From NCBI GenBank assembly GCA_949297365.1, contig CASFSL010000021.1:18411-82410 (forward strand): a stretch of 64,000 nt of DNA, in the 5' to 3' direction. The position numbers and the translations under genes were made by a program. Source of the stretch: an uncultured Bacteroidales bacterium. GTDB lineage: Bacteria; Bacteroidota; Bacteroidia; Bacteroidales; UBA932. Below the pieces are notes generated by a model, which saw only the letters and a program-made list of their open reading frames with translations, was not told where the DNA came from and made no database searches. Below are positions 33,512 through 43,049 of the stretch, piece by piece; positions within the stretch are counted from its first letter, which is position 1, and the number at the start of each line of letters is the position of its first letter.

Positions 33512-34819
33512 ATGAAAAGTTCTGGCATAATTCTCAGATTTGCCGCAGCGGTCGCATTTTCCATGCTGTTCTCTTCCATCGCTGCGGCACAGACCGATGT
33601 CAGCAGTCCAGCAAGTACTTCCAATCAGATACTGGTACACTTCAAGATGGGCTACACCACTTTCCAGTCCTACCTGGAGGAGAACTCCGCGGCGATGGAC
33701 GGTTTTATCGGAAGTCTGAAGGACGCCTACAGGGAAGGGACTCTGGACAGTGTGGAGATATACGCTTACTCCTGCCCTGCCGGAGACTACAGAAGCTGCA
33801 CCAGGGTGGCTGCTAAAAGAGCCGCCAATCTGGCCGCATACATCACGGAGCACTCCGGCATCCCCTCCGACATGATCATAATCAAGGAGACGGGCATCGC
33901 CTGGAGCGGTCTCATACAGCTTGTCGAGGATGACAGCGGCATACCGGACAGGGAGAACGTACTCAGGATTCTGAAAAACACTCCAGAATGGATATACAAC
34001 GCCGACGGTGCCATAGTGGACGGTCGCAAGAAGCAGCTTATGGAAGTAAGCGCAGGCCGCTCGTTCAGATACATGATGGAGCATACGTTTCCGAAACTGA
34101 GATATGCTGAAGCCGGTATCATCGTACATACTTCCGTCAAGCAGACAGCGGACACCGACACTGCTTCATCAGTGTCTGCATCCGCAGTATGGCAGGAGGA
34201 CGTGGATGACACTCCGGACACAGCACAACCGGCTGCTGAGACATCAGACACAGTAACGGCATCTGAGATAGATGAACCGACAGCAAGCGACACTGCTGCA
34301 ACGGTCGGGACCGGCGGATGCACTCCCTCAAAGATGCCGCGCGTGGCCATAAAGACCAACATTCCCTACTGGGCCCTTGTGGTACCGAATCTGGGAGTGG
34401 AAGTACGGCTCGCAGACCACTGGTCTCTGGACATCCCGGTATTCTACAGCCCTTTCACGACAGCCGACACCTATCGGTTCAGAGTCCTGGCCCTGCAGCC
34501 TGGTGTCCGGTACTGGCTCAAGCCGGGCATGAAAGGACACTTTTTCGGCGTACATCTGACCGGAGGCATGTTCAACATCTCCGTCAACGACACCCAGCGT
34601 TTCCAGGACACTGACGGTGCATGGGGAGCCGGCATAGACTACGGTTACGCTCTCAACTTCAACGAGCACTGGGGAATGGAGTTCAACCTCGGTGTCGGCT
34701 ACCTGTGGGCCCGCTACGACACCTTCTACAACATCGATAACGGAGCTCGCTACGACACTTCGACGCTGAACTACCTGGGCATTACGCGCCTCGGCATATC
34801 ACTGACTTATAAACTATAG
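33512..34819 (+). CDS. DUF3575 outer-membrane protein with OmpA-like N-terminus
   Basis: A 435-aa protein from MKSSGIILRF with a signal peptide ending near AAAQ. Residues about 30-150 resemble an OmpA/MotB-type domain (VHFKMGYTTFQSYLEEN, SVEIYAYSCPAGDY, RVAAKRAANLAAYI). A linker rich in Thr/Ser/Asp/Ala (about 215-275) leads to a C-terminal DUF3575 domain from about 290 (AIKTNIPYWALVVPNLGVEV) with a barrel-like ending ISLTYKL. In Bacteroidales DUF3575 genes open fimbria (Mfa/Fim-like) clusters. The next gene is 11 nt away. It may anchor the following lipoproteins. Confidence 0.82.
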   Translation: MKSSGIILRFAAAVAFSMLFSSIAAAQTDVSSPASTSNQILVHFKMGYTTFQSYLEENSAAMDGFIGSLKDAYREGTLDSVEIYAYSCPAGDYRSCTRVAAKRAANLAAYITEHSGIPSDMIIIKETGIAWSGLIQLVEDDSGIPDRENVLRILKNTPEWIYNADGAIVDGRKKQLMEVSAGRSFRYMMEHTFPKLRYAEAGIIVHTSVKQTADTDTASSVSASAVWQEDVDDTPDTAQPAAETSDTVTASEIDEPTASDTAATVGTGGCTPSKMPRVAIKTNIPYWALVVPNLGVEVRLADHWSLDIPVFYSPFTTADTYRFRVLALQPGVRYWLKPGMKGHFFGVHLTGGMFNISVNDTQRFQDTDGAWGAGIDYGYALNFNEHWGMEFNLGVGYLWARYDTFYNIDNGARYDTSTLNYLGITRLGISLTYKL

Positions 34820-34830
34820 GAGCGAACGAT

Positions 34831-35832
34831 ATGAATGCAATCAAATACATACAGACCACATCGGCATTGATGTCCTGCATCATATTGACCGTCATGCTGC
34901 TGTCCACTGCCTGCGTACGCGAATATCCGGAAGAGGGCAAGGAAGTGGACCCCACTGAGATACAACTTACCTTTGATCTGAATACTGCTCCTCCCATCTC
35001 GGCCTCGGCTGCCTCCAGCCATGTCTATTTCATCATAGAGCTGTACGAAGACCAGGCCGATCCCGAGCCTGTATTTCACTATGAGACAGGTGCGGCGAGA
35101 AACAGTTCCGGCACTGCTGCCGTCAGCGTCAGCACATCGCTTCACGCCGGCGAATACATCCTGGCGGCATTTGCGGTAAGTTGCAACGACAGTACCGGAG
35201 ATGACAGCGTCTACGAGCTGTCCGACCTAAGAAACATCACTTTCAAAGACGGGGAATATCCCGGTCCGACAACTCTCAAGGAATGCTACAGCCTGACAAT
35301 GCCTGTCAATCTTCCTTACGAGGTATGGTTTGCCTCAGACACGTTACGGGAAGAGCTGACGGCTCCCGTCGGCAAAGTGGAGGTGATATCTGAAGATGCC
35401 GCTGAATTTGTCAGGACTTACATCAGTGGACTGAGCTCAGCCCCGGCCCTGAGCGATGAAGACTTGAGCAACTACGGGATCCGATGGGCCTACGACCTCT
35501 ACAGCCCTGTCGGCTTCAACGCCGTCACCGGATTGCCCAACAAGGCTGAGACCGGTGTCGGATTCGTCACTGACCTGACTCCGCTGGACGATGGGGAGAT
35601 GCTGCTCGGTTACGACTACATCTTCGTGAACGGGGATGCCACCACGGTCAATTTCTCATTGAATCTGTACGACAAGACGACAGGAGAAACACTCAACACA
35701 TACGGCGGCATCGAAGCAGAGATATTCAAAGGGGAGACCACCACCCTGCGCGGCAATTTTCTCACCGTTGACCGCGAACCTGGAGTCAACATAGACACTG
35801 AATTTGACGGAGACATAAACATTAACATTTGA
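34831..35832 (+). CDS. DUF6562-type lipoprotein, fimbria-like
   Basis: A 333-aa lipoprotein (signal ending VMLLSTAC). The body is of the DUF6562/fimbrillin-like beta type: EIQLTFDLN, FIIELYEDQADPEPV, LHAGEYILAAFAV, and YELSDLRNITF. It ends with INTEFDGDINI-like acidic residues (NIDTEFDGDININI). It shares its overall form and the motif LLGYDYIFV with the next gene (LSYDYIFA), so the two are related. Operon with the DUF3575 gene (11-nt gap). Confidence 0.75.
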   Translation: MNAIKYIQTTSALMSCIILTVMLLSTACVREYPEEGKEVDPTEIQLTFDLNTAPPISASAASSHVYFIIELYEDQADPEPVFHYETGAARNSSGTAAVSVSTSLHAGEYILAAFAVSCNDSTGDDSVYELSDLRNITFKDGEYPGPTTLKECYSLTMPVNLPYEVWFASDTLREELTAPVGKVEVISEDAAEFVRTYISGLSSAPALSDEDLSNYGIRWAYDLYSPVGFNAVTGLPNKAETGVGFVTDLTPLDDGEMLLGYDYIFVNGDATTVNFSLNLYDKTTGETLNTYGGIEAEIFKGETTTLRGNFLTVDREPGVNIDTEFDGDININI

Positions 35833-35878
35833 CAATAAGAAATATAAATCATACAAATTCTAATCAAAACCAATAGTT

Positions 35879-38278
35879 ATGAGAAACAAATTATTGTTCT
35901 TTCTGCTGTCCATGACAGCCTTGGTACTCAGCCTTTCCTCCTGTCAGAGAGAGGAGAGACTGTCCGGAAACGGCACGCCCCAGGATGTGACCATCTCGGT
36001 AGCCGCTCCCTATACCTCCCTGGTTAAAAGTAATGAAAACCCGGGAGCCGGAGACATGATCAACCGCTGTATCCTCGAGATCTACGAGGATGGTGTTCTG
36101 TACGGCGAGCGTCAGGCCGTTGACTTCGCAGGAAGCGCCGCCTTCAAGGCCAATCTGATAGCCGGACACACCTATGACTTCGTATTCTGGGCTGACTACG
36201 CGGAAGGCAACGCCGCCGACGGCTTCCAGGATGTCAACTACAACACCGCCGACGGCCTGACTGCCATCACAGTGATTACCGACGGCTATCTTAACAATGA
36301 CGACACCCGCGATGCCTTCTACGGCAGCTATAACGTGACTGTTGAAAGCGGCATGAACTACGACTACAACCTGACCCGTCCTTTCGGAAGAGTGCAGATG
36401 TTCACCACTGACATCCAGAGCACGGAAGCAGACCTGAGCGGAGCTGTCGTTAAAGTCAGCTATGCAAAGGTTCCCGCAGGATTCAACGCTCTGAGCAAGA
36501 CTGTAAGTTCCGAACAGATTGACCTGATTCCCGGACAGGCAGCAGGTATATTTGAGGTACCCGCAGCCGGTGCGACAGAGACACAACTGAGCTACGACTA
36601 CATCTTCGCATCCGAGAACAACGGTGAGACGCTTGTCCAGTTCACCCTCAACGTCGAGGCAAACGGACAGACTCTCTGCTCTGACTTCTCCACTGACAAC
36701 ATCCCCGTGCGCCAGAACTACCGTACCAATGTAAAAGGCAGGTTCCTCAGCCAGAGCGGCACCGACGTGGATATCGACGTTGACATCAATCCCGGTTTCG
36801 AGGACGGTGACATTGACCGCGAGGTCATCACTGACGGCCTCGTACTCGAGTCCAGCACTCTTGGCGAGCCCACAGCTGACGGAGTAGACATCAGCTACAC
36901 CTACACTTACGACGGAGAAAGCACCTTGACGGAGTCAGGTATCGGATACCGCGTAAAGGACACTCAGGACGAATACACTTATGTAGCCTATGTCGCCACC
37001 AGAAGCACCGAGAGCGCAAGCGTAACTCTCGCCGGCCTTAAAGCCTCCACTGAATACGAGTACGTATGCTATTTCATACTCGAAGGCGCTGAAGACAGAT
37101 TCCTGAGCTCTCCCGGATACTTCACCACAGCCGAAGGCACCAGCGAGCCAGAGTACACTCCAATCGCCGATGTCAGAGCCCTTTATGTTGACGGCAATGT
37201 GACTATCTCAGAGGACTGGACTATCCGCGGCACTGTCATCAGCAATCTTGAGCTGAACAACGGCTCTTCCCTGAAGAACATCATCATCCAGGACGAGACA
37301 GCCGGCATAATGGTCCGTCTCACCTCAAACAATACGGACTTCCTCTCCGGTGATGTCGTTGAGGTCAAGATACAGGGCAAGTCCCTTGAACAATACAACG
37401 GACTCCTTCAGATTAACAATCTTCCCAATGAGAATGTGATCGAGATCGCCCAGGGAACTCTTCCCGAGGCAAAGGTCATCTCAGCCGCACAGCTTCTCAC
37501 CGGTGACTATGAGTCCCAGTACGTAGCTGTTGAGAACGTACAGGTCGTAGAGGCCGACCTGGGCAAGACATGGGTGACTGGCGGAAACAACACCTCCATC
37601 ACCATTGAATCCGCCACAGGCGAGACATTCGTAGTCTACAGCGCAAGGTACTCTGACATACTTGCCGAGGCAACGGTTCCCGAAGGCAGCGGTACTCTGA
37701 AAGGCATTGCCCAGCGTTTCAACTCCAACATCCAGATAATGCTGGCCTCCACCGATGACTACGCTGGCCTTACCGGCGAGCGTTTCGGCAGCGAAGACCC
37801 CAACCCGGATGATCCTGTTGTCGGAGCAGAGAACGCACTTATCATTTCCGAATACATGGATGGTTCTGGCCAGAATAAGTATCTAGAACTGGCCAACATA
37901 TCCACAGAAACTGTAGACTTGACCAATTACAAGATAAGTATCTATGCAAACGGAAAGACAACAGCCACAAACATCAGTCTCAGCGGAACTCTTGATTCCG
38001 GTAAAGTAATTGTATACAGAGGTTCCCAATCTGCAGAATTATCAGGAGTAGAGACTATTTCACACGGAAGTATCTCATTCAACGGCAATGATGTCATCGC
38101 GATTACTTATAACGGTGAGATTGTTGATATTCTAGGAACAATCGGAAGTGACGAGAATTTTGCCGCAGACAAAGGACTTAGGCGCATATCTTCAGTAACT
38201 GCGCCTTCTGCGACATACAACACCGATGAGTGGGAAGATGTAGAACAGGACGATGTCTCCGGATTCGGCACAAGGTAA
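35879..38278 (+). CDS. Large multi-domain lipoprotein: DUF6562, DUF5689 and lamin-tail domains
   Basis: A 799-aa lipoprotein with signal ending LVLSLSSC. Domains in order: DUF6562-like (about 30-310, DVTISVAAPYTSLVKSN, ILEIYEDGVLYGE), an FN3-like segment (about 320-415), a DUF5689-like segment (about 425-610, with IRGTVISNLELNNGSSLKNI and IIQDETAGIMVRL), and a C-terminal lamin-tail domain (about 645-799: ALIISEYMDGSGQNKYLELA, VDLTNYKISIYANG). Lamin-tail domains sit on many secreted Bacteroidota nucleases, but no nuclease part is present. Likely a long surface stalk or adhesin exported with its DUF3575 partner. Confidence 0.78.
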   Translation: MRNKLLFFLLSMTALVLSLSSCQREERLSGNGTPQDVTISVAAPYTSLVKSNENPGAGDMINRCILEIYEDGVLYGERQAVDFAGSAAFKANLIAGHTYDFVFWADYAEGNAADGFQDVNYNTADGLTAITVITDGYLNNDDTRDAFYGSYNVTVESGMNYDYNLTRPFGRVQMFTTDIQSTEADLSGAVVKVSYAKVPAGFNALSKTVSSEQIDLIPGQAAGIFEVPAAGATETQLSYDYIFASENNGETLVQFTLNVEANGQTLCSDFSTDNIPVRQNYRTNVKGRFLSQSGTDVDIDVDINPGFEDGDIDREVITDGLVLESSTLGEPTADGVDISYTYTYDGESTLTESGIGYRVKDTQDEYTYVAYVATRSTESASVTLAGLKASTEYEYVCYFILEGAEDRFLSSPGYFTTAEGTSEPEYTPIADVRALYVDGNVTISEDWTIRGTVISNLELNNGSSLKNIIIQDETAGIMVRLTSNNTDFLSGDVVEVKIQGKSLEQYNGLLQINNLPNENVIEIAQGTLPEAKVISAAQLLTGDYESQYVAVENVQVVEADLGKTWVTGGNNTSITIESATGETFVVYSARYSDILAEATVPEGSGTLKGIAQRFNSNIQIMLASTDDYAGLTGERFGSEDPNPDDPVVGAENALIISEYMDGSGQNKYLELANISTETVDLTNYKISIYANGKTTATNISLSGTLDSGKVIVYRGSQSAELSGVETISHGSISFNGNDVIAITYNGEIVDILGTIGSDENFAADKGLRRISSVTAPSATYNTDEWEDVEQDDVSGFGTR

Positions 38279-38301
38279 CACCATCTGCATATTATGCACA
38301 A

Positions 38302-38331
38302 GGGAGGCCGGACAGTCCAGCCTCCCTTTTT
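38302..38331 (+). terminator. Terminator of the fimbria-like cluster
   Basis: GGGAGGC/GCCTCCC stem with an 11-nt loop and a T-run, 24 nt after the stop of the large lipoprotein gene. Confidence 0.85.
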
Positions 38332-38428
38332 ATTACAAAGTATCTATCACAAACTGTCTTCCTGATTCCATTTGCACTATTCTCATTCCACCACCTGCAT
38401 CACCTATATCTATATCACCGTATCACCC

Positions 38429-38466
38429 ACATCAGTGCCTGCAGTGCCTACATCAGTGCCTGCAGT
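38429..38466. repeat. Tandem 21-bp repeat, two units
   Basis: ACATCAGTGCCTGCAGT occurs at 38429-38445 and 38450-38466. It lies in the 590-bp gap 38332-38921. The gap also holds a hairpin ACCACC/GGTGGT (38790-38806) and a near inverted pair GCAAAGTAC/GTACACTTTGC (about 38676-38736). I see no gene in the gap. Confidence 0.6.
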
Positions 38467-38867
38467 CTGTAATTTACCGTTTTGGTTATCCGGCTGGACA
38501 ACACACGATTACAGAGTCCTGCAGACAACAGACTGAGCAGTATGCCAAGGGCACACACTTCTTTAAACGCGCCTGGAGAGCACTGCGGCAGGGGATAAAT
38601 GCGGGCAACACATTTTGTCCAAGACGAGTCTGTAATCCGATAATTTGCACATAATGTTATCAAACAGCGACATACGCAAAGTACAGGATAACAGATATGT
38701 GGTAACTACCTTCAATCTGCAAACCGTACACTTTGCGCAAGTTTCTATAAGACAGGGAAATACGCAAAAAGTTAAACAGACTGAGCGGCACCACCATATC
38801 GGTGGTATCACATAGGCTTTACGGATCTCACTGAAGGCACAGACCTTCGCATGGAGTGGGGATACTT

Positions 38868-38900
38868 TTGCGGATATTCATTAAAATTGTTGTATCTTTG
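38868..38900 (+). promoter_or_regulatory. Probable prfA promoter
   Basis: TTG (38868-38870), 22 nt spacer, TATCTTTG (38893-38900), with the ATG at 38922. Confidence 0.6.
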
Positions 38901-38921
38901 CCGCTCTATTGAAAACAGTAT

Positions 38922-40004
38922 ATGAGTGAATATCCTTTAACAGAGAAATTACAGGAACTTAAGAAGAAGTACGAGACTCTCTCAGGACAGCTTTCCGAGC
39001 CGGACGTGATGTCCGACATGAAGAAATACATACAGCTTAACCGCGAGTACAAGGAGCTGGAGCCTATCGTGGCTGCCGGAGATAAGTACATAAAGATGGT
39101 CGGCGATCTCGAAGGTGCCAAGGATATCCTGGCCAAGGAGAAGGACGAGGACCTGCGCGAGCTGGCCAAGGAGGAGGTCTCCTCCATCGAGGGACAGCTT
39201 CCGGGCATGGAGGAGGAGATCAAGCTCCTGCTCATTCCCAAGGATCCTCAGGACGAGAAGAATGCCATCGTGGAGATACGCGGCGGTACAGGCGGCGACG
39301 AGGCGGCCATCTTTGCCGGAGACCTCTTCCGCATGTACGCCAAGTACTGCGAGCGCAAGGGCTGGAAGCTGGAGATCAACAGCCAGTCAGAGGGTGCTGC
39401 CGGCGGATACAAAGAAATTATCTTCAAGGTATCCGGCCAGGGCGTCTACGGTACGCTCAAATATGAAAGCGGCGTACACCGTGTGCAGCGTGTGCCCCAG
39501 ACCGAGACCCAGGGCAGGGTGCATACCTCGGCTGCGTCGGTGGTCGTGCTGCCTGAGGCCGATGAGTTCGACGTGGAGATCAATATGAACGATATACGCA
39601 AGGATACTTTCTGCTCGTCAGGACCTGGCGGCCAGTCGGTGAACACTACCTATTCGGCCATCCGTCTGACCCACATCCCCACCGGCATCGTGGTGCAGTG
39701 CCAGGACGAGAAATCCCAGCTCAAGAACTTCGACAAGGCCCTCGCCGAGCTGCGTACCCGTATCTACAACATGGAGTACGAGAAGTATCTCAACGAGATG
39801 TCCAAGAAGCGCAAGACTATGGTGTCCACCGGTGACCGCTCCGCCAAGATCCGCACCTACAACTACCCTCAGTCCCGCGTGACCGACCACCGCATCAACT
39901 ACACGATGTACAACCTGCCGGTCTTCATGGACGGCGACATCCAGGAGGTCATCGACCAGCTGACCATAGCCGAGAACGCAGAGCGTCTGAAGTCCGCCGA
40001 ATAA
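38922..40004 (+). CDS. prfA: Peptide chain release factor 1 (RF1)
   Basis: A 360-aa class I release factor, usual length. The GGQ motif that triggers peptide release is in [18 protein letters not shown] (about 232-235). The N-terminal coiled region, the [19 protein letters not shown] block (about 115) and the [20 protein letters not shown] block fit RF1, which reads UAA and UAG. The C-terminal domain contains the typical [21 protein letters not shown] single-gene unit with its own promoter and terminator. Confidence 0.97.
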   Translation: MSEYPLTEKLQELKKKYETLSGQLSEPDVMSDMKKYIQLNREYKELEPIVAAGDKYIKMVGDLEGAKDILAKEKDEDLRELAKEEVSSIEGQLPGMEEEIKLLLIPKDPQDEKNAIVEIRGGTGGDEAAIFAGDLFRMYAKYCERKGWKLEINSQSEGAAGGYKEIIFKVSGQGVYGTLKYESGVHRVQRVPQTETQGRVHTSAASVVVLPEADEFDVEINMNDIRKDTFCSSGPGGQSVNTTYSAIRLTHIPTGIVVQCQDEKSQLKNFDKALAELRTRIYNMEYEKYLNEMSKKRKTMVSTGDRSAKIRTYNYPQSRVTDHRINYTMYNLPVFMDGDIQEVIDQLTIAENAERLKSAE

Positions 40005-40033
40005 GACGACCTATCAGACAACTGACACATATA

Positions 40034-40066
40034 AAAAACGGAGTCCGTGGATTCGGGCTCCGTTTT
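40034..40066. terminator. Bidirectional terminator after prfA
   Basis: ACGGAG/CTCCGT stem with As before and Ts after, so it can serve prfA and the lipoprotein operon on the other strand. Confidence 0.8.
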
Positions 40067-40086
40067 CTGCAATATATATAGTACCA

Positions 40087-40998
40087 TTACTGATTGGAAG
40101 CGTATGACTGGTCGATGCTGAACACCAGCTTGTCATCGGTATAGACGAACTTAAGTTCTTCGCCCATGGTCTTGTCCACGAGTGTCCCGCTTACGGTGTA
40201 TGTGCCGTCTCCGTTGTCGGCTATGGATATCCGGGTGTTGTCGGTATCGTCAGCGACATAGTATTCAACACCTCCGTTCTCATTGTAATAAACCCATCCC
40301 GAACCCGACATATTGGGTTCTCCTTCCGAGTCGGTCACATGCTCGCCGATATAGTACATCATGTCGGTGAGTCCCTGTCCGTTTGTATAGAAAGGCGTCA
40401 CATCACCGAAAGGAACTGCCCGATAATAGTCATCGACCTTTTCCAACGGCTCGGCCGTGTAGACGTAGATAAGCACGTCGTAATAAGGATAATTGTCCGA
40501 GCCCATCTCCTGGCTGCACATCATTATATTGGTCCTGTACATGCCTGAAGCTTCATCCAGACCGTCGTAGGCCATAAAGCCGTCCGCCAGGACCAGTGCG
40601 TCCGCAGTTACGTCTTCCTCTGTCTTGAAAGGGGCAGAGGCCAGAAACTGCATGTCGCCGTTTGCGGCGAGGACGTAAAGAGTGTAGTCTGTGTTCTGTG
40701 TGAGTCCGGTTATGTCCAGCAGTACTGTCTCAGATACCTCAGCCGCTTCAGTGCCTTCAGTCCGTACCCTGTCTGCATCGGCTTTCTCGGAGGCCGGGAT
40801 GCACAGCCATGTCAGCTCCGCAGTATTCTCGGTTTCAACTGTGGCCTTTGCGAAGTCAATGCCTGTCTCTGTGATGCTTATGGCCGCAAAAGGTTCCTGT
40901 GCCGGTTCCTCCGGAGTCTTGTCGGTGTCCTTGCTGCAGCTGACAGCAGCCAACAGCATAAATAACGACGACATCGTTCCAAAATGTCTAAAGTTCAT
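40087..40998 (-). CDS. Lipoprotein with FN3-like domain, unknown
   Basis: A 303-aa lipoprotein (signal ending FMLLAAVSC). Residues about 38-125 form one beta-sandwich of FN3 form (AAISITETGIDFAKATVETE, LTQNTDYTLYVLAAN). The C-terminal part (about 130-303) is beta-rich, acidic and Tyr-rich, with YNENGGVEYYVADDTDNTRI. The upstream gene, 14 nt away, has the same kind of ending, so both are probably one surface system. Substrate unknown. Confidence 0.7.
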   Translation of the reverse strand: MNFRHFGTMSSLFMLLAAVSCSKDTDKTPEEPAQEPFAAISITETGIDFAKATVETENTAELTWLCIPASEKADADRVRTEGTEAAEVSETVLLDITGLTQNTDYTLYVLAANGDMQFLASAPFKTEEDVTADALVLADGFMAYDGLDEASGMYRTNIMMCSQEMGSDNYPYYDVLIYVYTAEPLEKVDDYYRAVPFGDVTPFYTNGQGLTDMMYYIGEHVTDSEGEPNMSGSGWVYYNENGGVEYYVADDTDNTRISIADNGDGTYTVSGTLVDKTMGEELKFVYTDDKLVFSIDQSYASNQ

Positions 40999-41012
40999 GG
41001 TCTATGATTATT

Positions 41013-42866
41013 TTAATATCCATATTCACTTGCGTCCTCGCATACTATGGGACCGGTATATTTGCCCATAAAGCTTTCTCCGTTTGTTCTGACGATGTCG
41101 ATTGCGACCTCATAGGTGCTGCCGTTCAGGCTGATGACCATCTCTCCTTCGTCCAGATCCTCAATAGTCTCGTTCGTGGACTTGTTGGTAATTCTGTATC
41201 CGGTAATCTCACCTGCGCCACCGCCTTCACCGCCCATAAGCCATGATGCGAACAGTATTTTTCCAGTGGGAAGCTCATCGTATTCACCGTATTCACAGAA
41301 CTCTATGGAGACATCCCATTCGTCGCTGTCAAGATCGAGAGTGTAGAGTACTCCATATCCGGTATTGTCAGGCAGTCCGTATGCCTCTGCTGATGTGAAG
41401 ATGATTACATCATCCTCAATGACTTCCGGAGCAGTGATGTGCATATATGAGTCGGAATTTATCTTGACCGGATATCCTCCTTCCAGTATAAGATCGGCAG
41501 AGAAGACATAATAGTCGTCTCCTTTGTCCTCGAATGTCACTGTTCCGCTCTGGAGTCCAAAGGAGCCGGATTTGTAGTAGAGGGAGAATTCGGATTCAGA
41601 AGCGATGTCCTGTCCTACAGTATGGGTTCCGCCTATTTTATCGGACTGCATCATAAGGGACAGTATGAATGAGTCCATATTGATGGTTATATTCATTCCG
41701 TTGTCCGTCTTGCTGGATTCGGCAGAAGGATAGTATGGACTGATGATGAAGTCAAGCTGTCCGGTTATATTGAACTTGAACTCTATGTTGTCGGTTGTGA
41801 CAAACATACCTTCAATGGTGTATTCCCCGTCTGATATAGAGGATGTGAAGGAACCCTTTTCAAAAGAAAGTCTGTTTCCGGAAGAGATCTCTTTCACATA
41901 ACTCATAGTTCCTATAGCCCAGTCGGAAGTAGATCCGGCTTTCTCGTATGTATACTCGTGCGATGCTATGTACGGCATATACGCGTTGGCCTCGTCGCAG
42001 TAAAAATCCAGATAGATCTCGTAGTCCTCATTCAATGTGGTTATCGTATAGTTGCGTCCGCCGGCACCGTACATTTTGATGGTTCCGTCAGCGAATTTTT
42101 CCACATCGGTCTCCTCCGGTTCCGGCAGTTTTTCGGTAGTAATCTCGTAAGTATCCATCACTCTCTTATAGGAGTCGGTCGCTTCGACTACAGCATAGAT
42201 GACGTATGTGGTATTGTCCTTCTTGCCCTCTACTGTTATGGTCTGAGGTTCTTGAGTAGGGATCTCGTTGCCTTTGTACATTACATCGGCAGGCGTATGC
42301 TCCTCTACACCCTTCTCAACCACATCGTAAGCCGCTTTACCGGCGTTGGCGCAGGTAACGGTAAATGTGATGGTGCTGGTAGTTGCGGATACATCGGAGA
42401 TAGTCACTTCCATGGTCGTACCCTGGGCGATACTGTCGGTCTTCAGTATAAGCTGCTCCGATACGGCCGTCAGGTCCTGATTCCTTACGGCAGCGGTCAC
42501 CACGTATTCAGTTCCGGCTTCCATTCCGTCCTTCTCGATGAGCTGGGACTTTATCTCTTCCAAAAGTTCTCCGTCCTTGAAAATGGTCTCTGCATCGGGA
42601 ACCTCGGCACCGTCTTCTTTCTCAGTAATAAGGTATGCGCATTCCTCGGCATTCTCAGGGATGATGGTGAAGCTGATGGATGTCTGGGAGACAGGGCCTT
42701 CCGTAAGTATGACAGAGGGCTCCTCAGGCGTTGTCACCGTAGTAGAGTCCTCACCGTCAGTAATGGGCGGCTCGATGGTCTCGGTTTTGCTGCAGCTGGA
42801 GATAATAGCCGCGCAGGCAAATATGCCGGCGGACAGTCCGATTAGATGTTTGAGATGTTGATTCAT
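41013..42866 (-). CDS. Large lipoprotein with FN3-like repeats, unknown
   Basis: A 617-aa lipoprotein (signal ending ACAAIISSC). Two FN3-like modules span about 50-250 (LTEGPVSQTSISFTIIPENA, EAGTEYVVTAAVRNQDLT, VSATTSTITFTVTCANAGKA, NTTYVIYAVVEATDSY). Residues 255-617 hold three or more beta-rich units of the form DGTIKMYGAGGRNYTITTLN...DGEYTIEGMFV, like the C-terminal half of the neighbour. No catalytic motif. The upstream TPR regulator on the same strand is a candidate controller. Confidence 0.7.
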   Translation of the reverse strand: MNQHLKHLIGLSAGIFACAAIISSCSKTETIEPPITDGEDSTTVTTPEEPSVILTEGPVSQTSISFTIIPENAEECAYLITEKEDGAEVPDAETIFKDGELLEEIKSQLIEKDGMEAGTEYVVTAAVRNQDLTAVSEQLILKTDSIAQGTTMEVTISDVSATTSTITFTVTCANAGKAAYDVVEKGVEEHTPADVMYKGNEIPTQEPQTITVEGKKDNTTYVIYAVVEATDSYKRVMDTYEITTEKLPEPEETDVEKFADGTIKMYGAGGRNYTITTLNEDYEIYLDFYCDEANAYMPYIASHEYTYEKAGSTSDWAIGTMSYVKEISSGNRLSFEKGSFTSSISDGEYTIEGMFVTTDNIEFKFNITGQLDFIISPYYPSAESSKTDNGMNITINMDSFILSLMMQSDKIGGTHTVGQDIASESEFSLYYKSGSFGLQSGTVTFEDKGDDYYVFSADLILEGGYPVKINSDSYMHITAPEVIEDDVIIFTSAEAYGLPDNTGYGVLYTLDLDSDEWDVSIEFCEYGEYDELPTGKILFASWLMGGEGGGAGEITGYRITNKSTNETIEDLDEGEMVISLNGSTYEVAIDIVRTNGESFMGKYTGPIVCEDASEYGY

Positions 42867-43049
42867 AGTGTTGTGAATTTATTGAGTTAATGTTTTGTTT
42901 ACGGCTCAAAAGTAATTCACAGGAAATCTTCCGTCAAAATATCGCGGAAACAACGGAACTACATACAGGAATACCAGTGCTACAAAATTACTACAGCAGC
43001 ACCCAGTAGACTTATAAACAGAGCATTAAGAGTATAGGCTATGTTCGGA

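Noticed and set aside
38448..38811. Two minus-strand frames of 71 and 82 codons in the 38.3-38.9 kb gap
   Set aside because: They overlap each other, are Cys-rich without pattern, and one reads through the tandem repeat; no support as genes.
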